The translations under genes and the position numbers were made by a program. A stretch of DNA of 43,179 bases, taken from assembly GCA_014377485.1 (NCBI GenBank), contig JACMPM010000099.1, positions 1 to 43,179 on the forward strand, in the 5' to 3' direction. Positions 17,448 to 25,180 of the stretch are shown in pieces; position 1 is the first letter of the stretch; each line of letters begins with the position of its first letter. This DNA comes from Bacteriovorax sp. (lineage in GTDB: Bacteria; Bdellovibrionota; Bacteriovoracia; Bacteriovoracales; Bacteriovoracaceae). The notes under the pieces were generated by a model. That model was not told the DNA's origin, did not search any database, and saw nothing but the letters and a program-made list of their open reading frames with translations.

Positions 17448-17744
17448 TTATGAAAGAGTTGGTTCAACCAATTTTAACGTTCTGCGAGCGTAATCTCTTA
17501 CCAGCATGTCTTTGTCACTTGATAAACGTTTCAATGTTTCAACAGGCGTTAACGGATTCTTAGCCACTTCATGACGAACAGTAATAGCAACATGACGAGT
17601 GAGAATATCTAATATTCTTGGGCTAACGTTTTTTGACTTTGCCAATTCGACAGCTACACCTGGCTTATCTTCTTTTAAAAATTGAAACATTTTTTCTTCG
17701 TCTCTGCATTCGCGAACCAATGCTAAATATTCTTCTGCGTACAT
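17448..17744 (-). CDS. Small HEAT/leucine-rich-variant repeat protein
   Basis: A 98-residue helical protein. The part VRHEVAKNPLTPVETLKRLSSDKDMLVRDYAR has the spacing of leucine-rich variant (LRV) or HEAT repeats (VRxxVAxNPxTPxExLxxLxxDxxxxVR), and an earlier segment ELAKSKNVSPRILDILTRH repeats the pattern imperfectly. Such proteins usually mediate protein contacts. The ATG at 17744 is chosen because GGGAG lies 8 bases upstream; a TTG five codons earlier has no ribosome-binding site. It converges on mltG with 13 bases between. No partner can be named. Confidence 0.7.
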   Translation of the reverse strand: MYAEEYLALVRECRDEEKMFQFLKEDKPGVAVELAKSKNVSPRILDILTRHVAITVRHEVAKNPLTPVETLKRLSSDKDMLVRDYARRTLKLVEPTLS

Positions 17745-17828
17745 GAAGTGAACTCCCAAGATAGATTTTTTATTCGCTTTTATTATTTCTACTTATATTA
17801 ATTCATCATGTGAAATCTTGTAAACTTT

Positions 17829-17908
17829 TTTGACACTTTTCCCCATATGTTTGACACATTTTCAGTCAGTAGATGATAGTTAATGGTAGTTTTTTCCCTT
17901 GTGTCAAA
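17829..17908. promoter_or_regulatory. Three copies of TTTGACAC upstream of the DksA-like gene
   Basis: TTTGACAC occurs at 17829-17836 and 17850-17857, exactly 21 bases apart (two helical turns), and in inverted form GTGTCAAA at 17901-17908, overlapping the candidate -35 box of the downstream promoter. The spacing suggests a protein-binding site. Each TTGACA inside the motif could alternatively be a -35 element. Confidence 0.45.
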
Positions 17909-17928
17909 AACCAAAAACAGAGTATACT
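17899..17928 (+). promoter_or_regulatory. Candidate promoter of the DksA-like gene
   Basis: TTGTGT (17899-17904), an 18-base spacer and TATACT (17923-17928, 5/6 match). The mRNA leader to the GTG at 18022 would be about 85 bases. Confidence 0.45.
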
Positions 17929-18021
17929 TATTTTGTTGTGACTCATGCGTTATTTTTTAATAAGCATGAAATTAGTAATGAGTTGATCATAGATGAGAGA
18001 CTCTTTTTCAAGGAGGAATGT

Positions 18022-18393
18022 GTGGAGAAAGCAAAAATGGAAAAGTTTAAAACACTACTCCTGCAAGCTAAAGTTAAAATCATGAACAGTGGTATTCTTC
18101 GCTCAACCGAAGATCTAACTGTTTCTTCAGATGACCTTTCTGATGAAGCTGATTTAGCTACTAGTGTGATCAATCAACAAGTCACATTCAATATGAGACA
18201 AAGAGAACTGGGAAAACTTAAAGCAATCGAAGAAGCTCTTTATAGAATGGAGCAAGGAACTTACGGTCACTGTGAAGAATGCGATGAAGGCATCGGTGAA
18301 AAACGTTTAGAAAATCAACCTTGGACTACTCTTTGTATTACACATGCAGAAGAGCAAGAAAGAGAAAATCAAAAATTTGTCAAAGCAATGTAA
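18022..18393 (+). CDS. DksA/TraR-family zinc-finger transcription regulator
   Basis: DksA-type proteins enter the secondary channel of RNA polymerase and modulate initiation, often with ppGpp. The 123-residue product has an N-terminal coiled coil with DLSDEADLATSVINQQ (aspartates at the expected tip region) and a C-terminal zinc finger: GHCEECDEGIGEKRLENQ, then LCITH, i.e. CxxC-x17-CxxH with histidine in place of the fourth cysteine. The GTG at 18022 is chosen because AAGGAGG (18010-18016) lies 5 bases upstream; an upstream in-frame start at 17899 would add 41 residues without homology-like features and would lie over the promoter. A strong terminator follows. Confidence 0.88.
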   Translation: MEKAKMEKFKTLLLQAKVKIMNSGILRSTEDLTVSSDDLSDEADLATSVINQQVTFNMRQRELGKLKAIEEALYRMEQGTYGHCEECDEGIGEKRLENQPWTTLCITHAEEQERENQKFVKAM

Positions 18394-18428
18394 TTAGAGT
18401 CTCTGGCGCACAACATTTTCCGATATAT

Positions 18429-18460
18429 AAAAAACCCTCCTTTATTGGAGGGTTTTTTTT
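18429..18460. terminator. Strong bidirectional intrinsic terminator
   Basis: AAAACCCTCC (18431-18440) pairs with GGAGGGTTTT (18447-18456) around a 6-base loop, followed by T to 18460. A-rich bases before the stem give a T tract on the minus strand too. It ends the DksA-like gene and can end the convergent lipoprotein gene. Confidence 0.9.
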
Positions 18461-18469
18461 GCTTGTTTG

Positions 18470-18646
18470 CTAACAAAGATTACTCGAACGAGAATAGTGC
18501 CTGCTCGATTTCTTCGGCTTCATGTCTTGTTTCATATCTTGTTCCATAGCTTTTCTCTCGTGGTTGATTACTCTATTCTCACAAGAGAAAAGTCCCATAG
18601 ACATCAAGATAAATAAAAAATAAAATCTAAAAAGTCCGTTTTTCAT
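18470..18646 (-). CDS. Small lipoprotein, unknown
   Basis: A 58-residue product with a lipoprotein signal sequence; lipobox GLFSC gives Cys22 as the lipidated residue. The mature part of 37 residues is strongly charged (NRVINHERKAMEQDMKQDMK) and ends in a Ser/Arg-rich tail. Entericidin-like small lipoproteins have similar size, but no homology is claimed. The ATG at 18646 is preferred over a GTG at 18661 because GAGGG lies 6 bases upstream. It converges on the DksA-like gene across the strong terminator. Confidence 0.6.
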   Translation of the reverse strand: MKNGLFRFYFLFILMSMGLFSCENRVINHERKAMEQDMKQDMKPKKSSRHYSRSSNLC

Positions 18647-18813
18647 GCTATACCCTCGCACACCTCATCCTAGAGGATTCGCCCGCTTGTCAGGCTACTC
18701 ATATAGAGAGCAAGTTTAAGGCCAGAGTTTTAGTGTCATTTTTTCACTGATTGTTCCTCTCAACCATTTCTGGTTTATAGTCCAATACAATATTTCAAAT
18801 TAGGAGATTACCA

Positions 18814-19182
18814 ATGAAAACACTTCTTACTTTAGTCCTGCTTAGCACCTTTTCCGGCCTGGTACATGCCTCTGAAGTGCCTCAACTTCAATGCCTCGGG
18901 ACCGAGCCATTTTGGGGAATTACGACTGATGCAAATGGGACTTTGAGCATGAGTGACCCTATGTCTGACTCAAAAAGGGACTATTCTAAGGCTACAGTAA
19001 AGTCTGCACAGGGAACGACAGCTGACTTCGCCTTTCAGATCGAGGCAACAAACGAAGCCAGCAATACGCTTAAGCTCAACGTCGTGAAGGCAGAATGTAA
19101 TGATGGAATGTCGGAGAATATTTACCCTTATACTGCTTTAGTAGATGTAGATGACAGAATTTTATTTGGATGTTGTTACTAG
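18814..19182 (+). CDS. Secreted COG3650-like protein
   Basis: A 122-residue exported protein with a signal peptide (1-19, ending VHA). The motifs LQCLGTEPFWGITTD near the mature N-terminus, ECNDGMSENIYPYTALV and the C-terminal GCC match my recollection of the COG3650 group of small periplasmic or membrane proteins, whose function is unknown; some resemble the META/HslJ fold. The ATG at 18814 has AGGAG upstream. A possible -10 box TACAAT lies at 18786-18791. Confidence 0.7.
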   Translation: MKTLLTLVLLSTFSGLVHASEVPQLQCLGTEPFWGITTDANGTLSMSDPMSDSKRDYSKATVKSAQGTTADFAFQIEATNEASNTLKLNVVKAECNDGMSENIYPYTALVDVDDRILFGCCY

Positions 19183-19266
19183 GAATACTGACCAAAGTTT
19201 ATACAGGTTTTCAAAGTTTTATCGATCGTTATCTAGACACTTGAACTAAATCGCTAATATGACTAC

Positions 19267-19331
19267 TGGTTCTCTTGGCCTGAAGCTTGCTCTTTAAGGC
19301 TGGAGAACCAATTAAGCGAAGAGCTCTTCGC
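19267..19331 (+). promoter_or_regulatory. Structured leader or operator before the S8 protease
   Basis: TGGTTCTC (19267-19274) pairs with GAGAACCA (19303-19310), and the stem continues inward through GCCT (19278-19281) with AGGC (19297-19300), a long imperfect hairpin. Six bases later comes GCGAAGAGCTCTTCGC (19316-19331), a perfect 16-base palindrome. No T tract follows either, so these are not intrinsic terminators. The protease Shine-Dalgarno AAGGGA (about 19341) comes just after. Confidence 0.5.
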
Positions 19332-19352
19332 AAGATCTATTAAGGGATTATT

Positions 19353-20489
19353 ATGAACAAGCTGACCATTAAAAAGATCATTCTAGCTCATGTGATTGCG
19401 ACTATGTCGTTTTCAGCGATGTCTCAATCCACCACTCCCATCTCTAGAGTCGGGACTCCTCGAATCACAGAAGAGAGACCTTACTTCGATCCAAAAGATC
19501 TCACATCAACTTACGTAAGTTGGGGTGTAAATCCCAGCAATCCAGCGAGCATCAATCTTCTTGAAGCCTGGAAGAAATTTAAAAAGAGAAGAGAAATTGT
19601 TGTAGCAGTAGTAGATACTGGTATTGATCGCGAGCATCCATTTTTAGAGAACAATATTTTTGTAGAAAACGGAAAGGTTGATCCTTCTAACTTCGGTGTA
19701 GATTTTTCAAAAGATAAAAAAGGCAAAGGAACTCCAACTGATAATCATGGTCATGGAACTCACGTTTCGGGAATCATTAAAAGCATTTATCCAGACGTTA
19801 AGATTTTAGCTCTAAAATACTATAACCCAAGTGCTTCTGGAGTTGATAATTTAAATTCAACTGTTGAAGCTTTGAGATATGCAGTTGACCACAACGTAGA
19901 TGTAATTAACTACTCTGGTGGTGGACCGGAAGCTGCAAGCGAAGAACTTCGAGTTTTAAAAGAAGCTGAAAGAAAAGGTATTCTAGTAGTAGCTGCCGCA
20001 GGAAACGAAGAATCAAATATCGATGATAAGAAGAAAGCATATTTTCCAGCAAGCTATGGATTAAAAAATATCATAACAGTTACCGCATATGATGAAGATT
20101 TGAAGATCTTAAATTCTTCTAACTATGGACATACAAGTGTTGATATCTTTGCTCCTGGTTACAGAATTAAATCTTCTCTACAAAATGGTAGAACTGGATA
20201 CTTAACCGGAACAAGTCAGGCAACTGCATTTGTAACTGGAGTAGCAGCTCTTATAAAGGCTGAGTTTCCGCAACTCTCAACTGAAAAAATTAAAGAAATC
20301 ATTAAAGCATCAGCTAGAAAAGAAATTACGATGGAAGGGAAATGTGTAACTGGAGGACGTTTAGATGCTGGTTCTGCTCTAGCTCTAGCTGCTCAAATGT
20401 CGGGTGAAACTACTGTACAAAGACAATTGGCGAATTCAAATAAAGAAGAGCCGAAAGAAGGAAAAATTATTTACCGAATTGCGAATTAA
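19353..20489 (+). CDS. Secreted subtilisin-like serine protease (S8 family)
   Basis: A 378-residue exported protease: signal peptide (about 1-24), a short propeptide-like stretch (25-60) and an S8 catalytic domain. Catalytic residues by motif: Asp88 (VAVVDTGID), His134 (DNHGHGTHVSG), oxyanion-hole Asn218 (AAAGNEE) and Ser288 (GTSQATAFVTG). The last motif departs from the usual GTSMAxPHVAG: Met to Gln and Pro-His to Ala-Phe, though the triad is intact. A C-terminal tail of about 35 Gln/Lys/Glu-rich residues follows the domain. The ATG at 19353 has AAGGGA upstream. Its 3' end overlaps the convergent zinc-ribbon gene by 23 bases. A role in prey or protein degradation is possible only by analogy. 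Confidence 0.92.
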   Translation: MNKLTIKKIILAHVIATMSFSAMSQSTTPISRVGTPRITEERPYFDPKDLTSTYVSWGVNPSNPASINLLEAWKKFKKRREIVVAVVDTGIDREHPFLENNIFVENGKVDPSNFGVDFSKDKKGKGTPTDNHGHGTHVSGIIKSIYPDVKILALKYYNPSASGVDNLNSTVEALRYAVDHNVDVINYSGGGPEAASEELRVLKEAERKGILVVAAAGNEESNIDDKKKAYFPASYGLKNIITVTAYDEDLKILNSSNYGHTSVDIFAPGYRIKSSLQNGRTGYLTGTSQATAFVTGVAALIKAEFPQLSTEKIKEIIKASARKEITMEGKCVTGGRLDAGSALALAAQMSGETTVQRQLANSNKEEPKEGKIIYRIAN

Positions 20490-21135
20490 TAATATCTTTA
20501 TACTTCACGGTCATGGTGAGAACTGTGGCCGTAATAATAGAAACTTTCAAAAAATACTCAACTCTTAAAACACCCCATAAGCGATACTCTAAAGTCTGTT
20601 CTAACCATGGCTTTTCGAGCTTCGACTTATTATTAATCTCATCAGCTGCTTGAAGATAAAAAAGTAATTCCTGGCCTACCAAACTACTATCATTTTCAAG
20701 AAGCAATACCTGCAAAATTGAAGAGTGAACACCGTAGCGTAGAAGCTCATCAATCAGCTCCATGCTTTCTACATAAAACAATCTTCTTTGATCATTTGCT
20801 AACATGTCTGATGAATTAAAAGCAGAAATTAAGTCTGAGAAACGTTTTTCCAGCTTTCTCACATAGCTTTTAGCTATAGAAGATTTTTTATTTTCTAAGA
20901 CCGGAAAAAAACGATTAAGCTTATTAAAACTTTCAATATATCGCTCTTTTATTCCATATAAGCTCTTCGCACCAAAGGGCTCGCCGATAGGATGATACTG
21001 CAAAGATCTCCCACAAGACTCGCAAGACTTTTCACTAATATAGACTGACTGACAAAACGGACAGCGTTTGACTGGCCTATAGGCAGTACTTGGAATCCTT
21101 AGTGTTTCTTGGCTAATTCTAAAATCATAATCCAT
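20467..21135 (-). CDS. Zinc-ribbon protein with C-terminal membrane segment, unknown
   Basis: A 222-residue protein with a double CxxC zinc ribbon (C25, C28, C38, C41: CPFC and CESC), a long helical middle and one probable transmembrane segment near the C-terminus (about 192-210, YFLKVSIITATVLTMTV), so most of the protein should lie in the cytoplasm as a tail-anchored protein. No catalytic motif is visible. It diverges from lnt with 64 bases between starts. No Shine-Dalgarno sequence precedes the ATG; TACACT lies 7 bases before it, so a leaderless mRNA is possible. Confidence 0.6.
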   Translation of the reverse strand: MDYDFRISQETLRIPSTAYRPVKRCPFCQSVYISEKSCESCGRSLQYHPIGEPFGAKSLYGIKERYIESFNKLNRFFPVLENKKSSIAKSYVRKLEKRFSDLISAFNSSDMLANDQRRLFYVESMELIDELLRYGVHSSILQVLLLENDSSLVGQELLFYLQAADEINNKSKLEKPWLEQTLEYRLWGVLRVEYFLKVSIITATVLTMTVKYKDIINSQFGK

Positions 21136-21182
21136 AGTTAAAAGTGTAAGATGAAAACTCTCTCATTGGCAAATAATCCAAA

Positions 21183-21188
21183 TATAAT
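21183..21188 (+). promoter_or_regulatory. -10 box just before lnt
   Basis: A perfect TATAAT lies 11 bases before the lnt ATG at 21200, and no Shine-Dalgarno sequence is present. The -35 region at a 16-18 base spacing is poor, so this is weaker than the uup and tcdA promoters. Confidence 0.4.
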
Positions 21189-21199
21189 TACTATCAATC

Positions 21200-22768
21200 A
21201 TGACTTCTAATTCACGTTATAAACATTACCATCCTTTCCTCTTCTCTTTACTCGGAGGAATGTTGTACGCCAGCGGTTTTCCCTTGGTAATAGGATATTC
21301 ATTTTTCTTAGGACCAATGATTGGATTTTTTCTTTTTAACTTTGCCCTTCTTCAAGAGCGCTTAAAAGCTGGACCAAGTTTAAAAAAGCAGATGCTCGTT
21401 GCCCTTGCTTTTTCATTGGGGTTTTATCTTTTTGGTTTTTATTGGATTCCTCAAACTCTGAAAGAATTTGGAGGTCTGAATTTCCCAGTCAATCAAATCT
21501 TGGGACTGGTCTTTTCACTCGTTATCATCCCTCAAGCATATATCTATACAGCAATTCAGAGAAAAATCAGCCATCCGGCCTTATTAGCTATTATATACGT
21601 AGTTCTTGAAGAATTTACTCCACAGCAATTTCCTGCTCATCTAGGCCATAGTTTTCTCTCTCTCACTCCCACTCTTCCACTAAGACTTGCTCCCATTTTT
21701 GGTGCCCCGGTTTATTCGTTTCTCACTGCCTTCTTTGCTCTCCTGGTAATAAGTCATATTAGGACAAAAAAAATTCCAGTACTTTCGTACTCTCTTTTTG
21801 GATTGATGATTATACTAAATTTCATTTTACCTGCTCCTTTTAAAGGTGCCCCACTTCCTCCATTAAACGTGAGAGTCGTTCAACCTAATATTGGAAATTT
21901 TCTAAAGATTGATTCTGAACGAGGCGGACAAAATTCTCTTCGCAGTGTTTTTGATAATTATTACGAACTAAGTACTGCACCTTCTTCAAAACCTCTGGAT
22001 CTTATCGTCTGGCCGGAGACATCATTCCCCACTTTGATTGCCAGTGAAATTATGAAAAAAAATAATGATCTGGAAATTCCAGGTACCCTGTCTCAAATTA
22101 TAGAAAAAACTCAAGCTGAACTTTTTATTGGTGGTTATGATTTAAAACCAAGCATTGGAACTGGGGATTATCAAAGTCAGTATAACTCTGCTTTTCTTTT
22201 TGGGACCGATATGAAATTGAAAGAAGTGTATCGCAAGATTCATTTAATTCCATTTGGTGAAGGGCTTCCCTTTGGTCCATTCAATCAAATTTTGAGTAAA
22301 TACATCACCAATGTTTCTTATTTTGCCGAAGGTGAAAATTTTTCTCTTTTTAAAACTAAAAATGGAATCCCATTTATTAGTGTTATTTGTTACGAAGTTC
22401 TTTTTTCCGATTTCGTAAGAGAGTTTTTAAACAAACAAGATACTGCGCCGCAATTTTTAATAAACCTGACAAATGATTCTTGGTACGGGAATACCGCCGA
22501 ACCTCATCAGCATTTATTTTTGGCAAAATGGCGAGCACTTGAATTTAATATTCCGGTTATAAGATCCACTAATACTGGTATCACGACTATTATCATGTCT
22601 GATGGTTCAGAGTCTCCAAGGCTTACCTTTGAAGAAAAGAAAGTTCTCGACGTAGAGTTAAAGCTTAATACAAGAGAAAGCACCCTTTACCAACGTTTTG
22701 GTTTATGGATGGTGCTTCTTCTTGCTTCAATAATTTATTTTATAGATATGAAATTTCGTAAACTTTAA
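21200..22768 (+). CDS. lnt: Apolipoprotein N-acyltransferase
   Basis: Lnt adds the third acyl chain to lipoproteins at the inner membrane. The 522-residue protein has about six N-terminal transmembrane segments (within 10-210), a nitrilase-type periplasmic domain and a final membrane segment (about 500-517). The Glu-Lys-Cys triad is present: Glu273 (VWPETSFP), Lys346 (YRKIHLIPFGE) and Cys397 (ISVICYEVLF). Length and motifs are normal. It converges on the sugar-phosphate isomerase gene with a 4-base overlap. The many lipobox proteins in this window would be its substrates. Confidence 0.95.
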   Translation: MTSNSRYKHYHPFLFSLLGGMLYASGFPLVIGYSFFLGPMIGFFLFNFALLQERLKAGPSLKKQMLVALAFSLGFYLFGFYWIPQTLKEFGGLNFPVNQILGLVFSLVIIPQAYIYTAIQRKISHPALLAIIYVVLEEFTPQQFPAHLGHSFLSLTPTLPLRLAPIFGAPVYSFLTAFFALLVISHIRTKKIPVLSYSLFGLMIILNFILPAPFKGAPLPPLNVRVVQPNIGNFLKIDSERGGQNSLRSVFDNYYELSTAPSSKPLDLIVWPETSFPTLIASEIMKKNNDLEIPGTLSQIIEKTQAELFIGGYDLKPSIGTGDYQSQYNSAFLFGTDMKLKEVYRKIHLIPFGEGLPFGPFNQILSKYITNVSYFAEGENFSLFKTKNGIPFISVICYEVLFSDFVREFLNKQDTAPQFLINLTNDSWYGNTAEPHQHLFLAKWRALEFNIPVIRSTNTGITTIIMSDGSESPRLTFEEKKVLDVELKLNTRESTLYQRFGLWMVLLLASIIYFIDMKFRKL

Positions 22769-23757
22769 GACTTAAGAGAAAAACCTTCTTTTAATAGTTC
22801 GTGTAAACGAATGAAGCCCAAGAATTTCCCATCGTCAATTACTGGTAAAAGTTGAAGCGAGCGAGTTTTACTTTCCATTAATTCAAGTGCCTCAAAAGCC
22901 AGATTATCAGGACTGATTACGACCGGTTTATTATTCATAATATCTTGAACGAGAGTTTTAAGACCGAGATTTTCTCGAGTGAAAGTACGTCTAATATCCC
23001 CTTCAACCACAATCCCTAAAAATTTGCCATCTTCGACAATCGCGCATCCACTGACTGGATACTTGGTCATGAGTAAAATAACTTCCTGAAGTGTTTGATC
23101 GGGAGTCAGCACAGGGCATGAAGAGGCTTTGATCATCAAATCTCTAACTTTCATGCGCAATGATTTACCGAGAATTCCTCCTGGGTGATTGACAGCAAAT
23201 CCTTCACGCGAGAGTCCTGTAAGAGACTCTAGTAAAACGGCCATAGCATCTCCCATTGCAAGAGCGACGGTTGAGCTGGTGGTTGGAGCTTGATTATTTA
23301 TACAGGCTTCTTTTTCGACAGAGCAATCAAATACAATTCCGCATTGTTCACCTATTGGAGACGATGCTGCTCCTATTAAGCCGATGCGATTTTCTTTTTT
23401 AGTAGTTAGGAATGGAAGAAGTTTTAATACTTCTTCCGTCGTACCGGATTTGCTTAACAAAACGATAGCGTCAGACTTTCTCACGCGACCTAGGTCTCCA
23501 TGTAAAGCTTCGGTCGGATGTAAATAAAATGATGGAAGTCCCAGCGAAGTAAAAGTGGCAGCGCATTTTTGAGCGATAATGCCAGACTTTCCTACTCCAC
23601 AAAAAATGAGTGCAGATTCTGTGTTGAGTAATTCTTGAAAAAGAGCCGCTAGTTTTTCAACTTGGACATTTCCAGATTTTTCTAAAAGAGCGGCAGCTCT
23701 CTCTAAAGCTTTTGCCTCAAGTCTTAATACATCTGCCATAGTTTTGGTGTGGACCAT
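22765..23757 (-). CDS. kdsD: Arabinose-5-phosphate isomerase (KpsF/GutQ/KdsD family)
   Basis: Interconverts ribulose-5-phosphate and arabinose-5-phosphate, the first step to the Kdo of lipopolysaccharide. The 330-residue protein has an N-terminal SIS domain (FCGVGKSGIIAQK and LHPTEALHGDLG, about 50-90; LLSKSGTTEE; NHPGGILGK at about 190-198) and two C-terminal CBS domains (about 205-260 and 270-328), the standard architecture. AAGGAAC precedes the ATG at 23757. KpsF, GutQ and KdsD cannot be told apart by sequence reading alone; with a single copy here and no capsule or gut genes nearby, KdsD is preferred. Confidence 0.88.
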   Translation of the reverse strand: MVHTKTMADVLRLEAKALERAAALLEKSGNVQVEKLAALFQELLNTESALIFCGVGKSGIIAQKCAATFTSLGLPSFYLHPTEALHGDLGRVRKSDAIVLLSKSGTTEEVLKLLPFLTTKKENRIGLIGAASSPIGEQCGIVFDCSVEKEACINNQAPTTSSTVALAMGDAMAVLLESLTGLSREGFAVNHPGGILGKSLRMKVRDLMIKASSCPVLTPDQTLQEVILLMTKYPVSGCAIVEDGKFLGIVVEGDIRRTFTRENLGLKTLVQDIMNNKPVVISPDNLAFEALELMESKTRSLQLLPVIDDGKFLGFIRLHELLKEGFSLKS

Positions 23758-23817
23758 ACGTTCCTTCTTATCAAATAACTTTCTCTTATTTTTAATCTTC
23801 GTTACAATGTATTTAAG

Positions 23818-24360
23818 ATGATAAAAAGTTTTTTACAACTAATAAAGATTTCTTTCTGCGGAATGCTGGCTTGTGTCCTATTATCAGGCTGTTCTTCGTA
23901 TGAAAACTTTAAGCAGGTCAGCGAAGATTTGGAAATTCCCAGTCAAGTCTACCGCGCTGACTATAACAAAGTCTGGCAAGAAGTTATGAAGATCACCAAT
24001 AAATATGACCGAGAGATTTATAACCAGGAAGCTGGTGTAATCAAAACCCGCTGGATGGACAATACTCTTGAGCTCAATTTTGCGGATTCATTTGGATCAA
24101 ATGACGCTGTTAAATCAGCCCAATTTAAATTGATCATCAACGTTGTAAAAGGTTACCGCGGGAATAAAGAAGTTTGTAAGGTCACAGTGTTTAGAAGACA
24201 AAGGGTTGAACAAGACTTTCTTCAAGGCTGGAAAGTTATTCGCAGTGACGGAATCTTAGAAAAAGCCATTCTTTATCGATTAGAACGATCTCTTGCAATC
24301 GAGTCAAAACTCCAACTAATTGAAGAAAAGAAAAGTAAAGAAGCAGAAAAGAATTTTTAA
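23818..24360 (+). CDS. Lipoprotein, unknown
   Basis: A 180-residue product with a lipoprotein signal peptide; lipobox LLSGC gives Cys25. The mature protein begins SSYENFKQVSEDLEIPSQVYRADYNKVW and continues with alternating strands, then a charged helical tail (IEEKKSKEAEKNF). The YNKVWQEVMKI and AGVIKTRW patterns recall BamC-like or DUF3576-like domains, but I cannot assign it. TACAAT (23803-23808) lies 9 bases before the ATG and no Shine-Dalgarno sequence is seen. The gene diverges from the isomerase gene with 60 bases between and ends one base from the convergent HEAT-repeat gene. Confidence 0.65.
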   Translation: MIKSFLQLIKISFCGMLACVLLSGCSSYENFKQVSEDLEIPSQVYRADYNKVWQEVMKITNKYDREIYNQEAGVIKTRWMDNTLELNFADSFGSNDAVKSAQFKLIINVVKGYRGNKEVCKVTVFRRQRVEQDFLQGWKVIRSDGILEKAILYRLERSLAIESKLQLIEEKKSKEAEKNF

Positions 24361-24361
24361 T

Positions 24362-25147
24362 TTATTCAATTGTTGAACTGAGTGCCATTCTCTGCCAAAA
24401 GATTCTTTTTGCCTTACTGTCTGTCTCTGGAGATTTCTGACCTGTGATCATTGCCAGCGATTGATCCATCTCATTGAAAATATCGTTGTATTTATCTTTT
24501 TGAATCATCTTTATAAGGGCGGCTTTTGCTTGTTCAAATTTTAATTCACCCACAGTTATAATCACTGATTTAATTATATTTGAGCGCTTGGTTTTTAATT
24601 CTTTTCCATTCAAAGTCGGTTGATAATAATTTTTCTTATCATATAACATTGCCCAGACTTGAGGTGCAGACTTAGTAAGCTTCAACGTTCGAATATTGTC
24701 TAGAGCTTGAGAGCGAACAATGAATGAATCGTCAGTTAATAACATTGCATAGCTAGCTCCATAGTCTTTTTGCCTTAAAGCAAGCATCGTTTTCAAACTC
24801 GCCATTCTCATAACCCAGTTTGGATGTTTTAAAAACTTAGCTAAAAATGGAGCCGACTTATCACCCATAATTTGTCCAAGTAAAAAAGTGGCAACCCAAC
24901 GATTTTTATCCGGGTACTTTCCGTTTTTCATGACTTCAATCAAGGCCTCTACAGATTGTCCGCCATGTTTAAGAGTTTCTGCCTTAAGTTCAGCGATTTG
25001 ATTTTTATCAGAATAATTGATCATATATTTTTGCAAGAGAACATCTTTAACTTCGCTTGCATTGATTGAAGCGTTGACGGTCATACAAAATGACAGAGCA
25101 ATAAACAAAGAAGTATTTTGGAGCAACTTAAAGTTAAATTTTTGCAT
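24362..25147 (-). CDS. Secreted HEAT-repeat protein
   Basis: A 261-residue product with a signal peptide (about 1-27) and helical repeats of HEAT type: GGQSVEALIEVMKNG, KSAPFLAKFLKHPNWVMRMASLKTMLAL, DDSFIVRSQALDNIRTLKL and EQAKAALIKMIQKD, four to five units with the Val-Arg at the turn. It probably scaffolds protein contacts in the periplasm. AGGAG lies 6 bases before the ATG. It follows the coiled-coil membrane protein gene by 33 bases and may share its transcript. Confidence 0.75.
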   Translation of the reverse strand: MQKFNFKLLQNTSLFIALSFCMTVNASINASEVKDVLLQKYMINYSDKNQIAELKAETLKHGGQSVEALIEVMKNGKYPDKNRWVATFLLGQIMGDKSAPFLAKFLKHPNWVMRMASLKTMLALRQKDYGASYAMLLTDDSFIVRSQALDNIRTLKLTKSAPQVWAMLYDKKNYYQPTLNGKELKTKRSNIIKSVIITVGELKFEQAKAALIKMIQKDKYNDIFNEMDQSLAMITGQKSPETDSKAKRIFWQRMALSSTIE

Positions 25148-25180
25148 TCCTGGGATCTCCTAAAATTTTAGACTTAAAAT

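Noticed and set aside
17745-17759. TTG start giving five extra residues to the LRV-like protein
   Set aside because: No ribosome-binding site before it, while the GGGAG lying inside this stretch serves the ATG at 17744.
17899-18021. 41-residue N-terminal extension of the DksA-like protein
   Set aside because: It would start at the -35 box of the likely promoter, has no family-like sequence, and the GTG at 18022 has a strong AAGGAGG.
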